NCBI GenBank assembly: GCA_963835685.1
Contig: CAWIGI010000003.1
Location: 1 to 64,000, forward strand
Direction of reading: 5' to 3'
Length of the DNA stretch: 64,000 nt
From: DATAGF01 sp963835685
GTDB taxonomy: Bacteria > Actinomycetota > Thermoleophilia > Miltoncostaeales > Miltoncostaeaceae
Below the pieces are notes generated by a model. It saw only the letters and a list, made by a program, of their open reading frames with translations, was not told the origin of the DNA and did no database searches. Within the stretch, counting starts at the first letter, position 1; each line of letters begins with the position of its first letter. Below, in pieces: positions 45,668-53,645 of the stretch. Both the position numbers and the translations under genes were made by a program.

Positions 45668-46206
45668 GCGCCGGCGCCTTCGACATCGACGCCGCGATCC
45701 GCAAGATCCCCGACCACCCCCACCCGGGGATCCTCTTCTACGACCTGATGCCGCTCTTCCAGAGCCCGGCGGGGCTCACGGCCTGCGTCGACCGCATGGC
45801 CGCTTGGGCCCGCGAGCGTCAGCCCGAGCTGGTCCTCGCCGCGGAGGCCCGGGGGCTGATCCTCGGCGGAGCGCTCGCCCAGGCGCTCGGGGTGGGCGTC
45901 ACGGCGGCGCGCAAGGCCGGCAGGCTTCCCTGGGAGACGGTCGCCGAGTCGTACACGCTCGAGTACGGCACCGACGCGATCGAGGTCCACCGCGACGCGG
46001 TCAGGCCCGGCCAGAAGGTGCTCGTGCACGACGACCTGCTCGCGACGGGCGGCACGGCCCTCGCGCTGTGCCGGCTGGTGGAGCGGCTCGGGGGCGTCGT
46101 CGTGGGCATCGCGGTCGTGGTCGAGCTCGCCTTCCTCGCCGGGCGCGAGGCCCTGCGAGGCTACGACGTCCTGTCCCTGGTCACGTACGACAGCGAGGCG
46201 GCATGA
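45664..46206 (+). CDS. apt: Adenine phosphoribosyltransferase
   Basis: Type I phosphoribosyltransferase salvaging adenine to AMP. Motifs: IRKIPDHPHPGILFYDLMPL, LVLAAEARGLILGGALAQAL, AARKAGRLPWETVAESYTLE, and the PRPP loop KVLVHDDLLATGGTALALCR. 180 residues. GTG 45664 overlaps merR, and ATG of the next gene overlaps its stop. Confidence 0.95.
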   Translation: MSAGAFDIDAAIRKIPDHPHPGILFYDLMPLFQSPAGLTACVDRMAAWARERQPELVLAAEARGLILGGALAQALGVGVTAARKAGRLPWETVAESYTLEYGTDAIEVHRDAVRPGQKVLVHDDLLATGGTALALCRLVERLGGVVVGIAVVVELAFLAGREALRGYDVLSLVTYDSEAA

Positions 46207-47006
46207 GAGGGCTCATCGGGGTCGACATCGGCGGCAGCGGGATCAAGGGCGCGGTCGTCGAGCCGCGGCGCGGCGCCCTCAAGAGCGAGCGGATACGGGT
46301 CGCGACGCCGCAGCCGGCGGTCCCCGACGCGGTGGTGGCGGCCACCGCCGGCCTCATCGCGGAGCTGGGCGTCGACGAGGGTCCGGTGGGGATCGGCCTC
46401 CCGAGCCCGATCGTGGGCGGCACGGCGATGATGGCCGCCAACATCGACAAGAGCTGGGTCGGCGTGAACGCCGTCGAGGCGTTCTCGGAGGCCGTCGGCC
46501 GCGAGTGCGTCGTCCTCAACGACGCCGACGCGGCCGGGCTCGCGGAGGTCCGCTTCGGCGCGGGGAAGGGCGTGCGGGGGGTGGTGCTGCTGCTCACGCT
46601 CGGGACCGGGATCGGCTCGGCGCTGTTCGTCGACGGGATCCTGGTGCCGAACACCGAGCTGGGCCACATCCAGATCCGCGGGAGGGACGCGGAGCGGCGG
46701 GCCTCGGCGGGCGCGCGCGAGCGCAAGGGGCTCTCGTACCGCCAGTGGGCGCCGCTGCTGGACGAGTACCTCGACCGCGTGGACGCCCTGATCTGGCCGG
46801 ACCTGGTCATCCTCGGCGGCGGCGCCTCCAAGCGCGCCGACCGGTTCCTGCCGCTGCTCGACGTGAGGCCGCCCGTGGTCGCTGCGACCCTGCTCAACGA
46901 GGCGGGGATCATCGGCGCCGCGAAGCGCGCCCGCGAGCTGCTCGCCCCGGCGCCGCGGCCCAAGGCCCGGCCGCGCCGGAGGCAGCGGAGCCCGGCGGCG
47001 GCCTGA
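46203..47006 (+). CDS. ppgK: Polyphosphate glucokinase
   Basis: ROK-family kinase that phosphorylates glucose with polyphosphate, typical of Actinobacteria. N-terminal LIGVDIGGSGIKGAVVEPRR is the phosphate-binding loop. LPSPIVGGTAMMAANIDKSW, VLNDADAAGLAEVRFGAGKG, LLLTLGTGIGSALFVDGILV and PNTELGHIQIRGRDAERRAS follow. The GTGIGSA segment is characteristic of PPGK. The C-terminal tail is basic (PKARPRRRQRSPAAA). 267 residues; ATG 46203 overlaps apt. Confidence 0.92.
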   Translation: MRGLIGVDIGGSGIKGAVVEPRRGALKSERIRVATPQPAVPDAVVAATAGLIAELGVDEGPVGIGLPSPIVGGTAMMAANIDKSWVGVNAVEAFSEAVGRECVVLNDADAAGLAEVRFGAGKGVRGVVLLLTLGTGIGSALFVDGILVPNTELGHIQIRGRDAERRASAGARERKGLSYRQWAPLLDEYLDRVDALIWPDLVILGGGASKRADRFLPLLDVRPPVVAATLLNEAGIIGAAKRARELLAPAPRPKARPRRRQRSPAAA

Positions 47007-47029
47007 CCCGGCCGGCCGCCGTGGGGCAG

Positions 47030-47807
47030 ATGATCGAGTTCGACGAGGAGGCCTCGCGGGCGGTCGAGGAGGTCTACGGCACCGCCGACGTCGTCGAGCA
47101 GCGGCGGGTCGTCATGGAGGCACTCGCGCCGAGGCCTGGGGAGCGGGCGCTCGACCTGGGGTGCGGCCCGGGGCTGCTCGCGTGCCAGATCGCCCGCGCG
47201 GTCGGCTCCGGGGGCCGTGTCGTGGGCATCGACGCAAGCCCCAGCATGCTGGCGATGGCCGCGCGCCGGGACGTGCGGGCCCGCGGCCGCGCCGGTCGAG
47301 GTCGTCGAGGGCGATGTGGGAGGGCCGCTCCCCGTCGAGGACGGGATCGCCGAACTCGCCGTCGCGACGCAGGTCTACGAGTACGTCCCCGACATGCCCG
47401 CCGCGCTCGCCGAGGCGCGCCGTGCGCTGGCGCCCGGCGGGCGCCTGCTGGTGCTCGACACCGACTGGGACTCGGTCGTCTGGCGCTCGCCGGACGACGG
47501 GCTGATGCGCCGGGTGCTCGCCGCCTGGGACGAGCACCTGGCCCACCGCGACCTGCCGCGACGGCTGCCCCAGCTCCTGCGCGAGGCCGGTTTCGCGCTC
47601 GAGTCGGCCTCCGTCGTGCCCCTCCTGAACGTCGGCGACGCCCGCGACACCTACAGCGGCGGCCTGCTGGGGCTGATCGCGGGGTTCGTTCCCGGGCGCG
47701 GCGGGGTGAGCGGCGACGAGGCGGAGGCCTGGGCCGCCGGCCTTCGCGAGATGGGGGACGACTACTTCTTCGCGATGAACCGGTTCATGTTCCTGGCGAG
47801 GCGCTGA
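47030..47807 (+). CDS. SAM-dependent methyltransferase (one frameshift)
   Basis: Methyltransferase-11 type: MIEFDEEASRAVEEVYGTAD, RALDLGCGPGLLACQIARAV (motif I), VVGIDASPSMLAMAARRD. Near 47285 the frame changes and continues APVEVVEGDVGGPLPVEDGI, ATQVYEYVPDMPAALAEARR, LAPGGRLLVLDTDWDSVVWR to the end. One indel restores about 258 residues. The DTDWDSVVW motif is shared by arsenite- and sterol-type methyltransferase relatives; the substrate is not assigned. GTG 47021 is an alternative start. Confidence 0.78.
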
Positions 47808-47813
47808 GGTCGG

Positions 47814-48593
47814 TCAGGCGCGGGCGATCAGCGAGTGCCACTCGTTCTCGAGCCGGTACGCGCCGCCCGCCGTCCGGTAGGGCGCCGCCGCCTCGAGGAC
47901 CGCCGCCGCGACGGCCTCCTCGCCCCGGGCCTCGATCGCCTCGACGACCGGGCCGGGCGACAGCAGCCTGCGGAGCAGGGCCGCCTCGTCGGCGAACTCG
48001 AGCGCGAACCGCGCGTCGAAGGCGGCCAGCGGCGTCAGCCCGGCCTCGGTGGCCAATCCCTCCAGCACGCCCGGCTGCGAGAGCGGGGGCGCGGACGGGG
48101 CGATCGGCGCCGGGCGCAGCGCCCGGATGGCCTGCAGGACGGGGGTGAGGTCGCACCGCTCGGCCCGCCCCCAGACCTGGATCAGCACTGTCGCGCCGGG
48201 CTTGGCGACGCGGCTCGCCTCGCGGAGGGCCGCGACCATGTCGTCGGCGAAGAAGAACGAGTTGAAGCCCGTCACGAGGTCGAAGGCGTCGTCGCCCCAG
48301 GGGAGGCGCTGCATGTCGCCGATCCGCAGGTCCGCCTCCGGCAGCCGGCGGCGCGCGACCTCCAGCAGCCCCTCGGAGGCGTCGAGCCCGGAGGTCCGCG
48401 CGCCCCGGTCGGCGGCCATCCGGAGGAACACGCCCGAGCCGCACCCGATGTCGAGGACCGCGTGTCCGGGCGCGATCCCCACGCGCGCGATCGCGGCCTC
48501 GTACTTCGGTGCCTCGGCGGCCTCCTCCTCGGCCCAGGCCTCCGCCCGGGCGCCCCAGAGGCTGCCGTGCCGCACGGCGCTCAGGGTCGTCAT
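47814..48593 (-). CDS. Class I SAM-dependent methyltransferase divergent from PadR
   Basis: Motif I is VLDIGCGSGVFLRMAADRGA, followed by GLDASEGLLEVARRRLPEAD, GDMQRLPWGDDAFDLVTGFN and GATVLIQVWGRAERCDLTPV. 259 residues. It shares a 29-base divergent promoter region with padR, so it is the likely target of that regulator. The small molecule methylated is unknown. Its 3' end meets the other methyltransferase tail-to-tail with 6 bases between stops. Confidence 0.85.
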   Translation of the reverse strand: MTTLSAVRHGSLWGARAEAWAEEEAAEAPKYEAAIARVGIAPGHAVLDIGCGSGVFLRMAADRGARTSGLDASEGLLEVARRRLPEADLRIGDMQRLPWGDDAFDLVTGFNSFFFADDMVAALREASRVAKPGATVLIQVWGRAERCDLTPVLQAIRALRPAPIAPSAPPLSQPGVLEGLATEAGLTPLAAFDARFALEFADEAALLRRLLSPGPVVEAIEARGEEAVAAAVLEAAAPYRTAGGAYRLENEWHSLIARA

Positions 48594-48622
48594 ACCGGAG
48601 TTGTATACTACGGAACAGAGTT
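48594..48622. promoter_or_regulatory. Divergent promoter/operator between methyltransferase and padR
   Basis: TATACT (48604-48609) is a good -10 for padR. The same palindromic GTATAC gives TATACA on the minus strand as a -10 for the methyltransferase. An imperfect dyad CCG...TTGTATACTA...CGG is centred here. Binding by PadR would control both directions. Confidence 0.5.
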
Positions 48623-49186
48623 ATGGCGAACGATGAGCTGAGCCTCTTCTCGTACGAGATCATGGGCCTGGTCGGCCGCACCGGCGCCGGCGCCCACGAT
48701 CTCCTGCGCATGGCCCGGCGCGGCCGGATCCTCGACTGGGCCGGCGAGAGCCAGTACTACGCCGAGCCCAAGCGGCTGGCCGCTCTCGGCTACCTGGACG
48801 CGAGCAAGGCGCCCGGCAAGACCCGTGAGCGGACGGTCTACACGCTGACCGACAAGGGCCTGAAGGCCCTGCGCGAGTACGCGCGGACGCCGGCCCGCCT
48901 CACCCCGCTGAAGAGCGAGCCGCTGCTGCGCCTGCTGATCGCCGACCTGGTCGGCGATGCCCCGACCCGCGAGAGCCTCGCGGCGTTGCGGGCCGACATC
49001 GCCGACATCCGGTCGCGGCTCGACGAAGGGGAGGCCAGCGCCCGCTCGCTCCCGCACCGCGAGGTCTACCTGCTGCTGGTCATCGGCTTCCTGCGGCGGT
49101 TCCTCGACCTCCACGCCGACCTGATCGACGAGGTCGAGACCGGCCTCCCCGAGGCCGGCCGGGAGGGTCAGGCGGCCGCGAGGTAG
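48623..49186 (+). CDS. PadR family transcriptional regulator
   Basis: N-terminal PadR winged helix: LSLFSYEIMGLVGRTGAGAH, DLLRMARRGRILDWAGESQY, YAEPKRLAALGYLDASKAPG, KTRERTVYTLTDKGLKALRE. The rest is the helical Vir-like dimerisation domain. 187 residues. It contains no cofactor motif, so a small-molecule inducer is expected. The gene is divergent from a methyltransferase. Its 3' end overlaps the M32 peptidase gene by 19 bases. Confidence 0.88.
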   Translation: MANDELSLFSYEIMGLVGRTGAGAHDLLRMARRGRILDWAGESQYYAEPKRLAALGYLDASKAPGKTRERTVYTLTDKGLKALREYARTPARLTPLKSEPLLRLLIADLVGDAPTRESLAALRADIADIRSRLDEGEASARSLPHREVYLLLVIGFLRRFLDLHADLIDEVETGLPEAGREGQAAAR

Positions 49187-50664
49187 GAGCGCTCGAGGTG
49201 GGCGATGAGGGCGTCGGAGCCGAGCTCGCGCCCGGTCGCCCGCCGCATCAGCTCCGCCGTCTCGAAGCGGGCGCCGTGGCGGTGCACGTGCTCGCCCATG
49301 AACGCCAGGATGTCGCGCAGGCGTCCCTCCTCGACCGCCCGCTCGATCCCGCCCAGCTCGGCGTCGGCGGCCTCGGCGAGCTGGGCCGCGTAGAGGTTGC
49401 CCAGGGTGTAGGTCGGGAAGTAGCCGAACAGGCCGTGCGCCCAGTGGATGTCCTGCATGGCGCCGAGCGCGTCGGTCGGCGGGCGGATCCCCACGAGGCG
49501 CTCCATGCCGTCGGCGAAGACGGGCGGCAGGTCGTTGACGTCGAGATCGCCGCGGATCAGCGCGAGCTCGATCTCGAACCGCAGGACGATGTGGAGGTTG
49601 TAGGTCACCTCGTCGGCGTCCACGCGGATGAGCGAGGGCCGGACGACCTTCGCGGCGCGGTGAAGCAGCGCCGGGTCGAGGCCCGTCATCGCCTCCGGGA
49701 AGCGGCGCCGCAGGGCGGGCTCGAGCGCGCCCCAGAACGCCAGGGTGCGGCCGATCTGGTTCTCCCAGAAGCGCGATTGCGACTCGTGCGCCCCGAGGGA
49801 CGGCGCGTCGTGCAGCGGCGTGCGGTTGACGTCGGGCGGCAGCCCCTGCTCGTAGAGAGCGTGCCCCAGCTCGTGCATGACGGTCGAGATGTTGCTCAGG
49901 GGGCTGTCGCGCGCGATCCGCGTGGTGAATCGCACGTCGCCGGCGTGCGGCGAGCTCGTGAAGGGGTGGGCCGAGCGGTCGATCACCCCCGCCGACGCGT
50001 CGAACCCGACCAGGGCGGCGATGTCGCCGGCGAGCGCCATCTGACCCTCCTCGGGCCAATCGCGTGGAGGCAGCTCGACCGTCTCGCGCCGCGACGCGGC
50101 GGCGACGATCGGCGCCAGCCGCTCGCGCAGGTCGGCGAAGACCGGCTCGAGGCCGGCCGCGCGCGCGCCGGGCTCGAACTGGTCGAGGAGGGCGTCGTAG
50201 GGCTCGTCGCCGATCCCCACCGCCGCGGCCTCGCGGCGCTTGAGCTCCACGACGCGGCGCAGCGGCGCGGCGTAGGCCGCGAAGTCGTCGGCCTCGCGGG
50301 CCTCGATCCAGGCCGACACGCACCGCGAGCACGCCTCGGTGATCTCGCGCACGAGCGTCTCCGGCACGCGCAGCGCGCGATCCCGCTCCCGCGCCGCCAG
50401 GCGCAGCATGGCGCGGGCGTCGTCGTCGAGGGCGTCCGGGTCCGCCCGCAGCGCGTCGAGCGCCTCGCCGGCGTCGGGGCGCACGATCTCGCGGTGGCGC
50501 AGCGCGGCGAGCGTGCCGAGCTGGCGGGCCCGCCCCTCGGCGCCCGCGGGCGGCATCGACGTCTCGCGGTCCCACTCCAGCAGCCCCGCGGCGCCCGCGA
50601 GGTCCGCGAGGGTGCCCGCCCACTCGGCGAACCGCTCCCACTCGGGTGACGAGCGCCCCGGCAC
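49168..50664 (-). CDS. M32 family metallocarboxypeptidase
   Basis: Zinc carboxypeptidase of the Taq carboxypeptidase family. The active site is STVMHELGHALYEQGLPPDV (HExxH) with downstream GAHESQSRFWENQIGRTLAF carrying the third ligand. TRIARDSPLSNIS, VRVDADEVTYNLHIVLRFE-type text (RVDADEVTYNLHIVLRFEIE) and HWAHGLFGYFPTYTLGNLYA are family signatures. 498 residues, normal. GTG 50664 is the start. It is divergent from the small membrane protein gene. Confidence 0.94.
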   Translation of the reverse strand: MPGRSSPEWERFAEWAGTLADLAGAAGLLEWDRETSMPPAGAEGRARQLGTLAALRHREIVRPDAGEALDALRADPDALDDDARAMLRLAARERDRALRVPETLVREITEACSRCVSAWIEAREADDFAAYAAPLRRVVELKRREAAAVGIGDEPYDALLDQFEPGARAAGLEPVFADLRERLAPIVAAASRRETVELPPRDWPEEGQMALAGDIAALVGFDASAGVIDRSAHPFTSSPHAGDVRFTTRIARDSPLSNISTVMHELGHALYEQGLPPDVNRTPLHDAPSLGAHESQSRFWENQIGRTLAFWGALEPALRRRFPEAMTGLDPALLHRAAKVVRPSLIRVDADEVTYNLHIVLRFEIELALIRGDLDVNDLPPVFADGMERLVGIRPPTDALGAMQDIHWAHGLFGYFPTYTLGNLYAAQLAEAADAELGGIERAVEEGRLRDILAFMGEHVHRHGARFETAELMRRATGRELGSDALIAHLERSYLAAA

Positions 50665-50695
50665 CGGGCCATCCTAGTGCTCCGTTCCGCGGGCG

Positions 50696-50701
50696 TATCC
50701 T
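50696..50701 (+). promoter_or_regulatory. -10 element for leaderless small membrane protein gene
   Basis: TATCCT lies 7 bases before GTG 50709 with no ribosome binding site. Confidence 0.45.
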
Positions 50702-50708
50702 GGGTGCC

Positions 50709-50957
50709 GTGGGCACCGTGCAGCGACCCGAGCCGCCCGCGTGGCTGCGCCGGTGGGAGGACCTGCACATCGGCGCGCAGATCGCCATCGTGGCGCCGGT
50801 GGCGGTCCTCCTGCTCTGGGCCGCCCACGTGTTCCTGCTGAACCAGCCGGTTTGGCGCGGGCTCACCTACGGCGTGTTCTGGGGCATCCTCGCGACGGCC
50901 GCGGTCGTGGGCGCCACGCGCTCGGAACGCGCCCGCCGGGAGGCCCGGCGGCGCTAG
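50709..50957 (+). CDS. Small membrane protein, two TM segments
   Basis: An 82-residue protein with two hydrophobic segments (GAQIAIVAPVAVLLLWAAHV and LTYGVFWGILATAAVVGATR) and a very basic C-terminus (ERARREARRR). No family is recognised. GTG 50709 is preferred over upstream starts because it lies 7 bases after TATCCT and the earlier codons overlap the M32 gene region. It runs convergent to the lipoprotein gene with 1 base between stops. Confidence 0.6.
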   Translation: MGTVQRPEPPAWLRRWEDLHIGAQIAIVAPVAVLLLWAAHVFLLNQPVWRGLTYGVFWGILATAAVVGATRSERARREARRR

Positions 50958-50958
50958 C

Positions 50959-51858
50959 TCACGGGGTCGCGGACACCGCCGATCTGAACTCGGAGACCAC
51001 CTGGTTCAGTTCCCGAAGCTTGCTCTGCATCGCTTCGGAGTCGCCCGATTCGGCGGCATCGAGGAAACCATCGAGGACCTCGCTCGCCTGGGGTCCCAGC
51101 TTCGCGACCCTCCCGCGTTGGCCCTCGAGGGTCGCGTTGTCGAACTGCTGATCGCTGATGCTCGCGATCGCGGCGTCGAACCGGTCGAGCTCGGCCCTCG
51201 CCTCGGGGACCCTCGCCTGCAGGTCCTCGAGGCTCGTCGTGCCCTGGAGGAGGCTGGAGAAGCTCCGCAGCGACGCCACCGCCACGCCGACGTCCTCGCG
51301 GTACTGGGCGGTCTCGCCGCGAGCCCCCGTCGTGTCCGTCGTCGGCTCGGGGGCGGTCGCGGTCGCCCCGCCGGCCGTGGAGGCGCCCTCGTCGTCCTCG
51401 CGTCCGCAGATCGTGAGCCCCAGCTCGCGGGCCTTGGCCCGCGCCTCCTCCTGGAGGCGCTCGAGCTCAGGGCTGACGTCTCGCAGGACGACCTGGGGGT
51501 CCTCGCCGTTCTGGATCCGCTCGACCGCCTGCCGGGCAAGGTCTCGGCGCTGCTGATTGAGGTCTTGCGCCTCGTCGAAGGCGGTCTGGAGCTCGTCCGG
51601 TGGATCCAGCTCGCCGAGCCTCGCAAGCTGGTCGTCCGCGACCGACAGCGCCTGCTCCAACGAGGGCGCGACCTGGTCGGCGGTCGTGGGCTCGGGGATC
51701 GTCGCGACCCGCTCGTCGCCTTCCGCGCAGATGGCGTCGGCCTGCTCGCGGAACTCGTCGGCGCTCATCGAGTCGGAGCCCCCGCCGCAGCCGGCGATGA
51801 GGGCGGCCGCGCCGAGGGCGGCGAGGCCCGCGAGGGGCCGGCGGCGGACGAGCGGCAT
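50959..51858 (-). CDS. Putative lipoprotein with coiled-coil regions
   Basis: A 299-residue exported protein. The signal peptide ends in a lipobox (ALGAAALIAGCGGGSDSMSA), so Cys is probably lipidated by the Lgt/LspA pathway. The mature part has two helical, charge-rich segments separated by a Thr/Ala/Pro linker (TATAPEPTTDTTGARG). The first contains two Cys (DAICAEGDERV and LGLTICGRED) that could form a disulfide. Function unknown. Confidence 0.72.
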   Translation of the reverse strand: MPLVRRRPLAGLAALGAAALIAGCGGGSDSMSADEFREQADAICAEGDERVATIPEPTTADQVAPSLEQALSVADDQLARLGELDPPDELQTAFDEAQDLNQQRRDLARQAVERIQNGEDPQVVLRDVSPELERLQEEARAKARELGLTICGREDDEGASTAGGATATAPEPTTDTTGARGETAQYREDVGVAVASLRSFSSLLQGTTSLEDLQARVPEARAELDRFDAAIASISDQQFDNATLEGQRGRVAKLGPQASEVLDGFLDAAESGDSEAMQSKLRELNQVVSEFRSAVSATP

Positions 51859-51960
51859 CGGCGGATCTCCTCCGGGGACGACCGCGGACCCTAGCGGGCG
51901 CCCTGGGACCGCGCGACCCGCGCGCGGCTAGACTGGCGCGACCCCCTCAGGAGGAGCCGC

Positions 51961-52464
51961 ATGCCGATCGACACGGCCGTCGTTGACGCCCTCAACGCCC
52001 AGCTGGGGCGCGAGCTCGAGGCCCACCTCCAGTACCTGCAGGTGTCGAGCTGGTTCGACGCGGAGGGCCTTCCCGAGCTGACGAGGTTCTTCTCGAGCCA
52101 GGCGGCCGAGGAGCACGGGCACGCGATGAAGTTCCTGGCCTTCATCCAGGACGTCGGCGGATCGGTGGCCATCCCCAGCCTGAACGCCCCCAAGGCGACC
52201 TTCGAGAACGCCGAGGAGGCGGTGGCGCTGAGCCTGGACTGGGAGGCCTCGGTGACGGCGCACATCGACGCCGCCGTGGACCTCGCGGTCGAGAAGAACG
52301 ACCACGCGACGCAGGTCTTCCTCCAGTGGTTCGTCACCGAGCAGGTCGAGGAGGTCAAGACGATGTCCGAGCTCCTGCAGATCGTGCGGCGGGCGGGCGA
52401 GGACAACCTGCTCCTGGTGGAGGAGTACGTGGCCCGCTCCGCGGGCGGGGGCGGCGACGGGTAG
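51961..52464 (+). CDS. Ferritin
   Basis: Four-helix iron-storage protein of 167 residues. Ferroxidase-centre motifs: LGRELEAHLQYLQVSSWFDA, FFSSQAAEEHGHAMKFLAF (ExxH), and WFVTEQVEEVKTMSELLQIV (ExxxQ...E). The layout matches bacterial FtnA-type ferritin, not haem-binding bacterioferritin, as no suitable Met ligand at the two-fold axis is obvious. A TAGACT -10 lies upstream and a GGAGGAG Shine-Dalgarno precedes ATG 51961. Confidence 0.92.
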   Translation: MPIDTAVVDALNAQLGRELEAHLQYLQVSSWFDAEGLPELTRFFSSQAAEEHGHAMKFLAFIQDVGGSVAIPSLNAPKATFENAEEAVALSLDWEASVTAHIDAAVDLAVEKNDHATQVFLQWFVTEQVEEVKTMSELLQIVRRAGEDNLLLVEEYVARSAGGGGDG

Positions 52465-52524
52465 ACGGCCCCGCCCGCCCGATCGGTAGGCTGGCCGGGC
52501 CGGAGGGCCGACGAGGGAGGGGAG

Positions 52525-52860
52525 ATGGCCGAGCCGAGCCCGGACGACGAGCGCCGTGCCCACCCGCGCGCGTCGGCCGAGCTGCCGGCGCGCGTGATCG
52601 CCGGAGGGGCGGTCGTCGAGGCCCAGAGCGTCAACCTGAGCCAGGGCGGCGTCCTCCTGGCCGGCACGGACTTCCCCTCGTCGGCCCAGGTGAGGATCGA
52701 GATCGAGCTCGCTGAGATGGGCTGGCACGCGCTCGACGCCGAGGTCGTCCGCCACGACGCGCGCGACCGGGGCGCGCTGGCGGCCCGCTTCGCCGAGGCC
52801 GCGACCGGCGGCGGCCGGGAGGCGATCAGGGCGTTCTTCGAAACCCGATTGAATTCCTAG
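52525..52860 (+). CDS. PilZ domain protein
   Basis: A 111-residue single-domain c-di-GMP receptor. The first arginine motif is ERRAHPRASAELPARV (RRxxPR), and the second is NLSQGGVLLAG (D/NxSxxG), spaced as usual. The protein has no other domain, so it should act by binding a partner. GGGAGGGGAG precedes ATG 52525. Its stop codon directly precedes the inverted structured repeat C. Confidence 0.87.
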   Translation: MAEPSPDDERRAHPRASAELPARVIAGGAVVEAQSVNLSQGGVLLAGTDFPSSAQVRIEIELAEMGWHALDAEVVRHDARDRGALAARFAEAATGGGREAIRAFFETRLNS

Positions 52861-52960
52861 AGCGGATGAGCGCCTCATATCGGGCGCTCATGCGCGCCTC
52901 CGGCCCCTGGCCGGGGCCTCCGGCAGACCGGCGCACCGGCTTCGCCGGGGCGGGCGCCGG
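52861..52960 (-). repeat. Three-hairpin structured repeat, copy C (inverted, degenerate)
   Basis: Read on the minus strand, hairpin I has CCGGCGC/GCGCCGG (52928-52934 with 52954-52960) and inner CCGGC/GCCGG. Hairpin II keeps loop GGCCA and six inner pairs but has a 3 x 3 mismatch before three outer pairs. Hairpin III pairs ATGAGCGCC (52866-52874) with GGCGCTCAT (52883-52891), with an 8-base loop CGATATGA. The end abuts the pilZ stop, as copy D abuts cdsA. Confidence 0.7.
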
Positions 52961-52992
52961 GAAAGACCAACCCGGGGCGGGGCGCCCGCGCG

Positions 52993-53622
52993 CTAACTCA
53001 CACGCCAGCCCACGTCCAGGGTCTCGCCGTGGACGATCGCGTAGACGGGCCGGGCTCGGCGCGGGTGGAAGACCACGGACATCGTCTCGCCGTCCGACAG
53101 GGCGAGCTCCTGCGGGAGGCGCCGGAAGCTCACGGTGGTGCGGGCCCCGTCGCGGTCGGCGAAGAGGGCCTCGTAGCGCAGCCCCAGCCACCCCTTCTGC
53201 AGGCGGGGCCGGCCCACGCAGCGCGCGCCGATCATGGCGGAGAAGGTCTCGCGGCACGCCGGGCACGCGATGCGCACGACCCGGCCGCCCGCGTCGGGCA
53301 CGCGGCTGCGGGTGGCGCAGGACGGGCACGGGAGCTCGCGGACGGTCGCCGGCGCCTCGGCGGGCACCGCGCGGGAGCCGTCGCGACGGAGCCGGTCGTA
53401 GCGCCGCCGCCGGGCGGGGTCGCCGAGCACGTGCCACGCGGCGTTCGCCCGCTTCGTGATCTCCTCGGCCCGCTGGCGCTGGGCGGGGTCGCGGAACCGG
53501 TCCGGATGGAAGGCGACCAGGAGGAAGCGCCACGCCGCGTGGATCTCCTGAGTCGTGGCCTTCGGGGCGACGTCAAGCGCCCGGTAGTGGTCGTCGCCCT
53601 CGCTCACCCGTGCCGACAGCAT
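52993..53622 (-). CDS. DnaJ-domain protein with CxxC zinc motif
   Basis: N-terminal J domain: DHYRALDVAPKATTQEIHAA, WRFLLVAFHPDRFRD (HPD motif), ANAAWHVLGDPARRRRYDRL. It is followed by two cysteine pairs, PCPSCATRSRV and IACPACRETF, which probably bind zinc. The C-terminal domain is beta-rich and unassigned. About 209 residues from ATG 53622. The J domain implies cooperation with DnaK; the target is unknown. It is divergent from the RodZ-like gene with 23 bases between starts. Confidence 0.8.
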   Translation of the reverse strand: MLSARVSEGDDHYRALDVAPKATTQEIHAAWRFLLVAFHPDRFRDPAQRQRAEEITKRANAAWHVLGDPARRRRYDRLRRDGSRAVPAEAPATVRELPCPSCATRSRVPDAGGRVVRIACPACRETFSAMIGARCVGRPRLQKGWLGLRYEALFADRDGARTTVSFRRLPQELALSDGETMSVVFHPRRARPVYAIVHGETLDVGWRVS

Positions 53623-53633
53623 GACGCGATGCG

Positions 53634-53639
53634 TAGGCT
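53634..53639 (+). promoter_or_regulatory. -10 element for leaderless RodZ-like gene
   Basis: TAGGCT lies 6 bases before GTG 53646 with no ribosome binding site. Confidence 0.5.
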
Positions 53640-53645
53640 GCCGCC

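Noticed and set aside
30018..53000. Recurring short frame PAPAPAKPVRR...GPGQGP as a protein family
   Set aside because: The similar peptides come from translating the structured repeat copies. They appear in different frames and strands without starts, so the conserved unit is the nucleic acid, not a protein.
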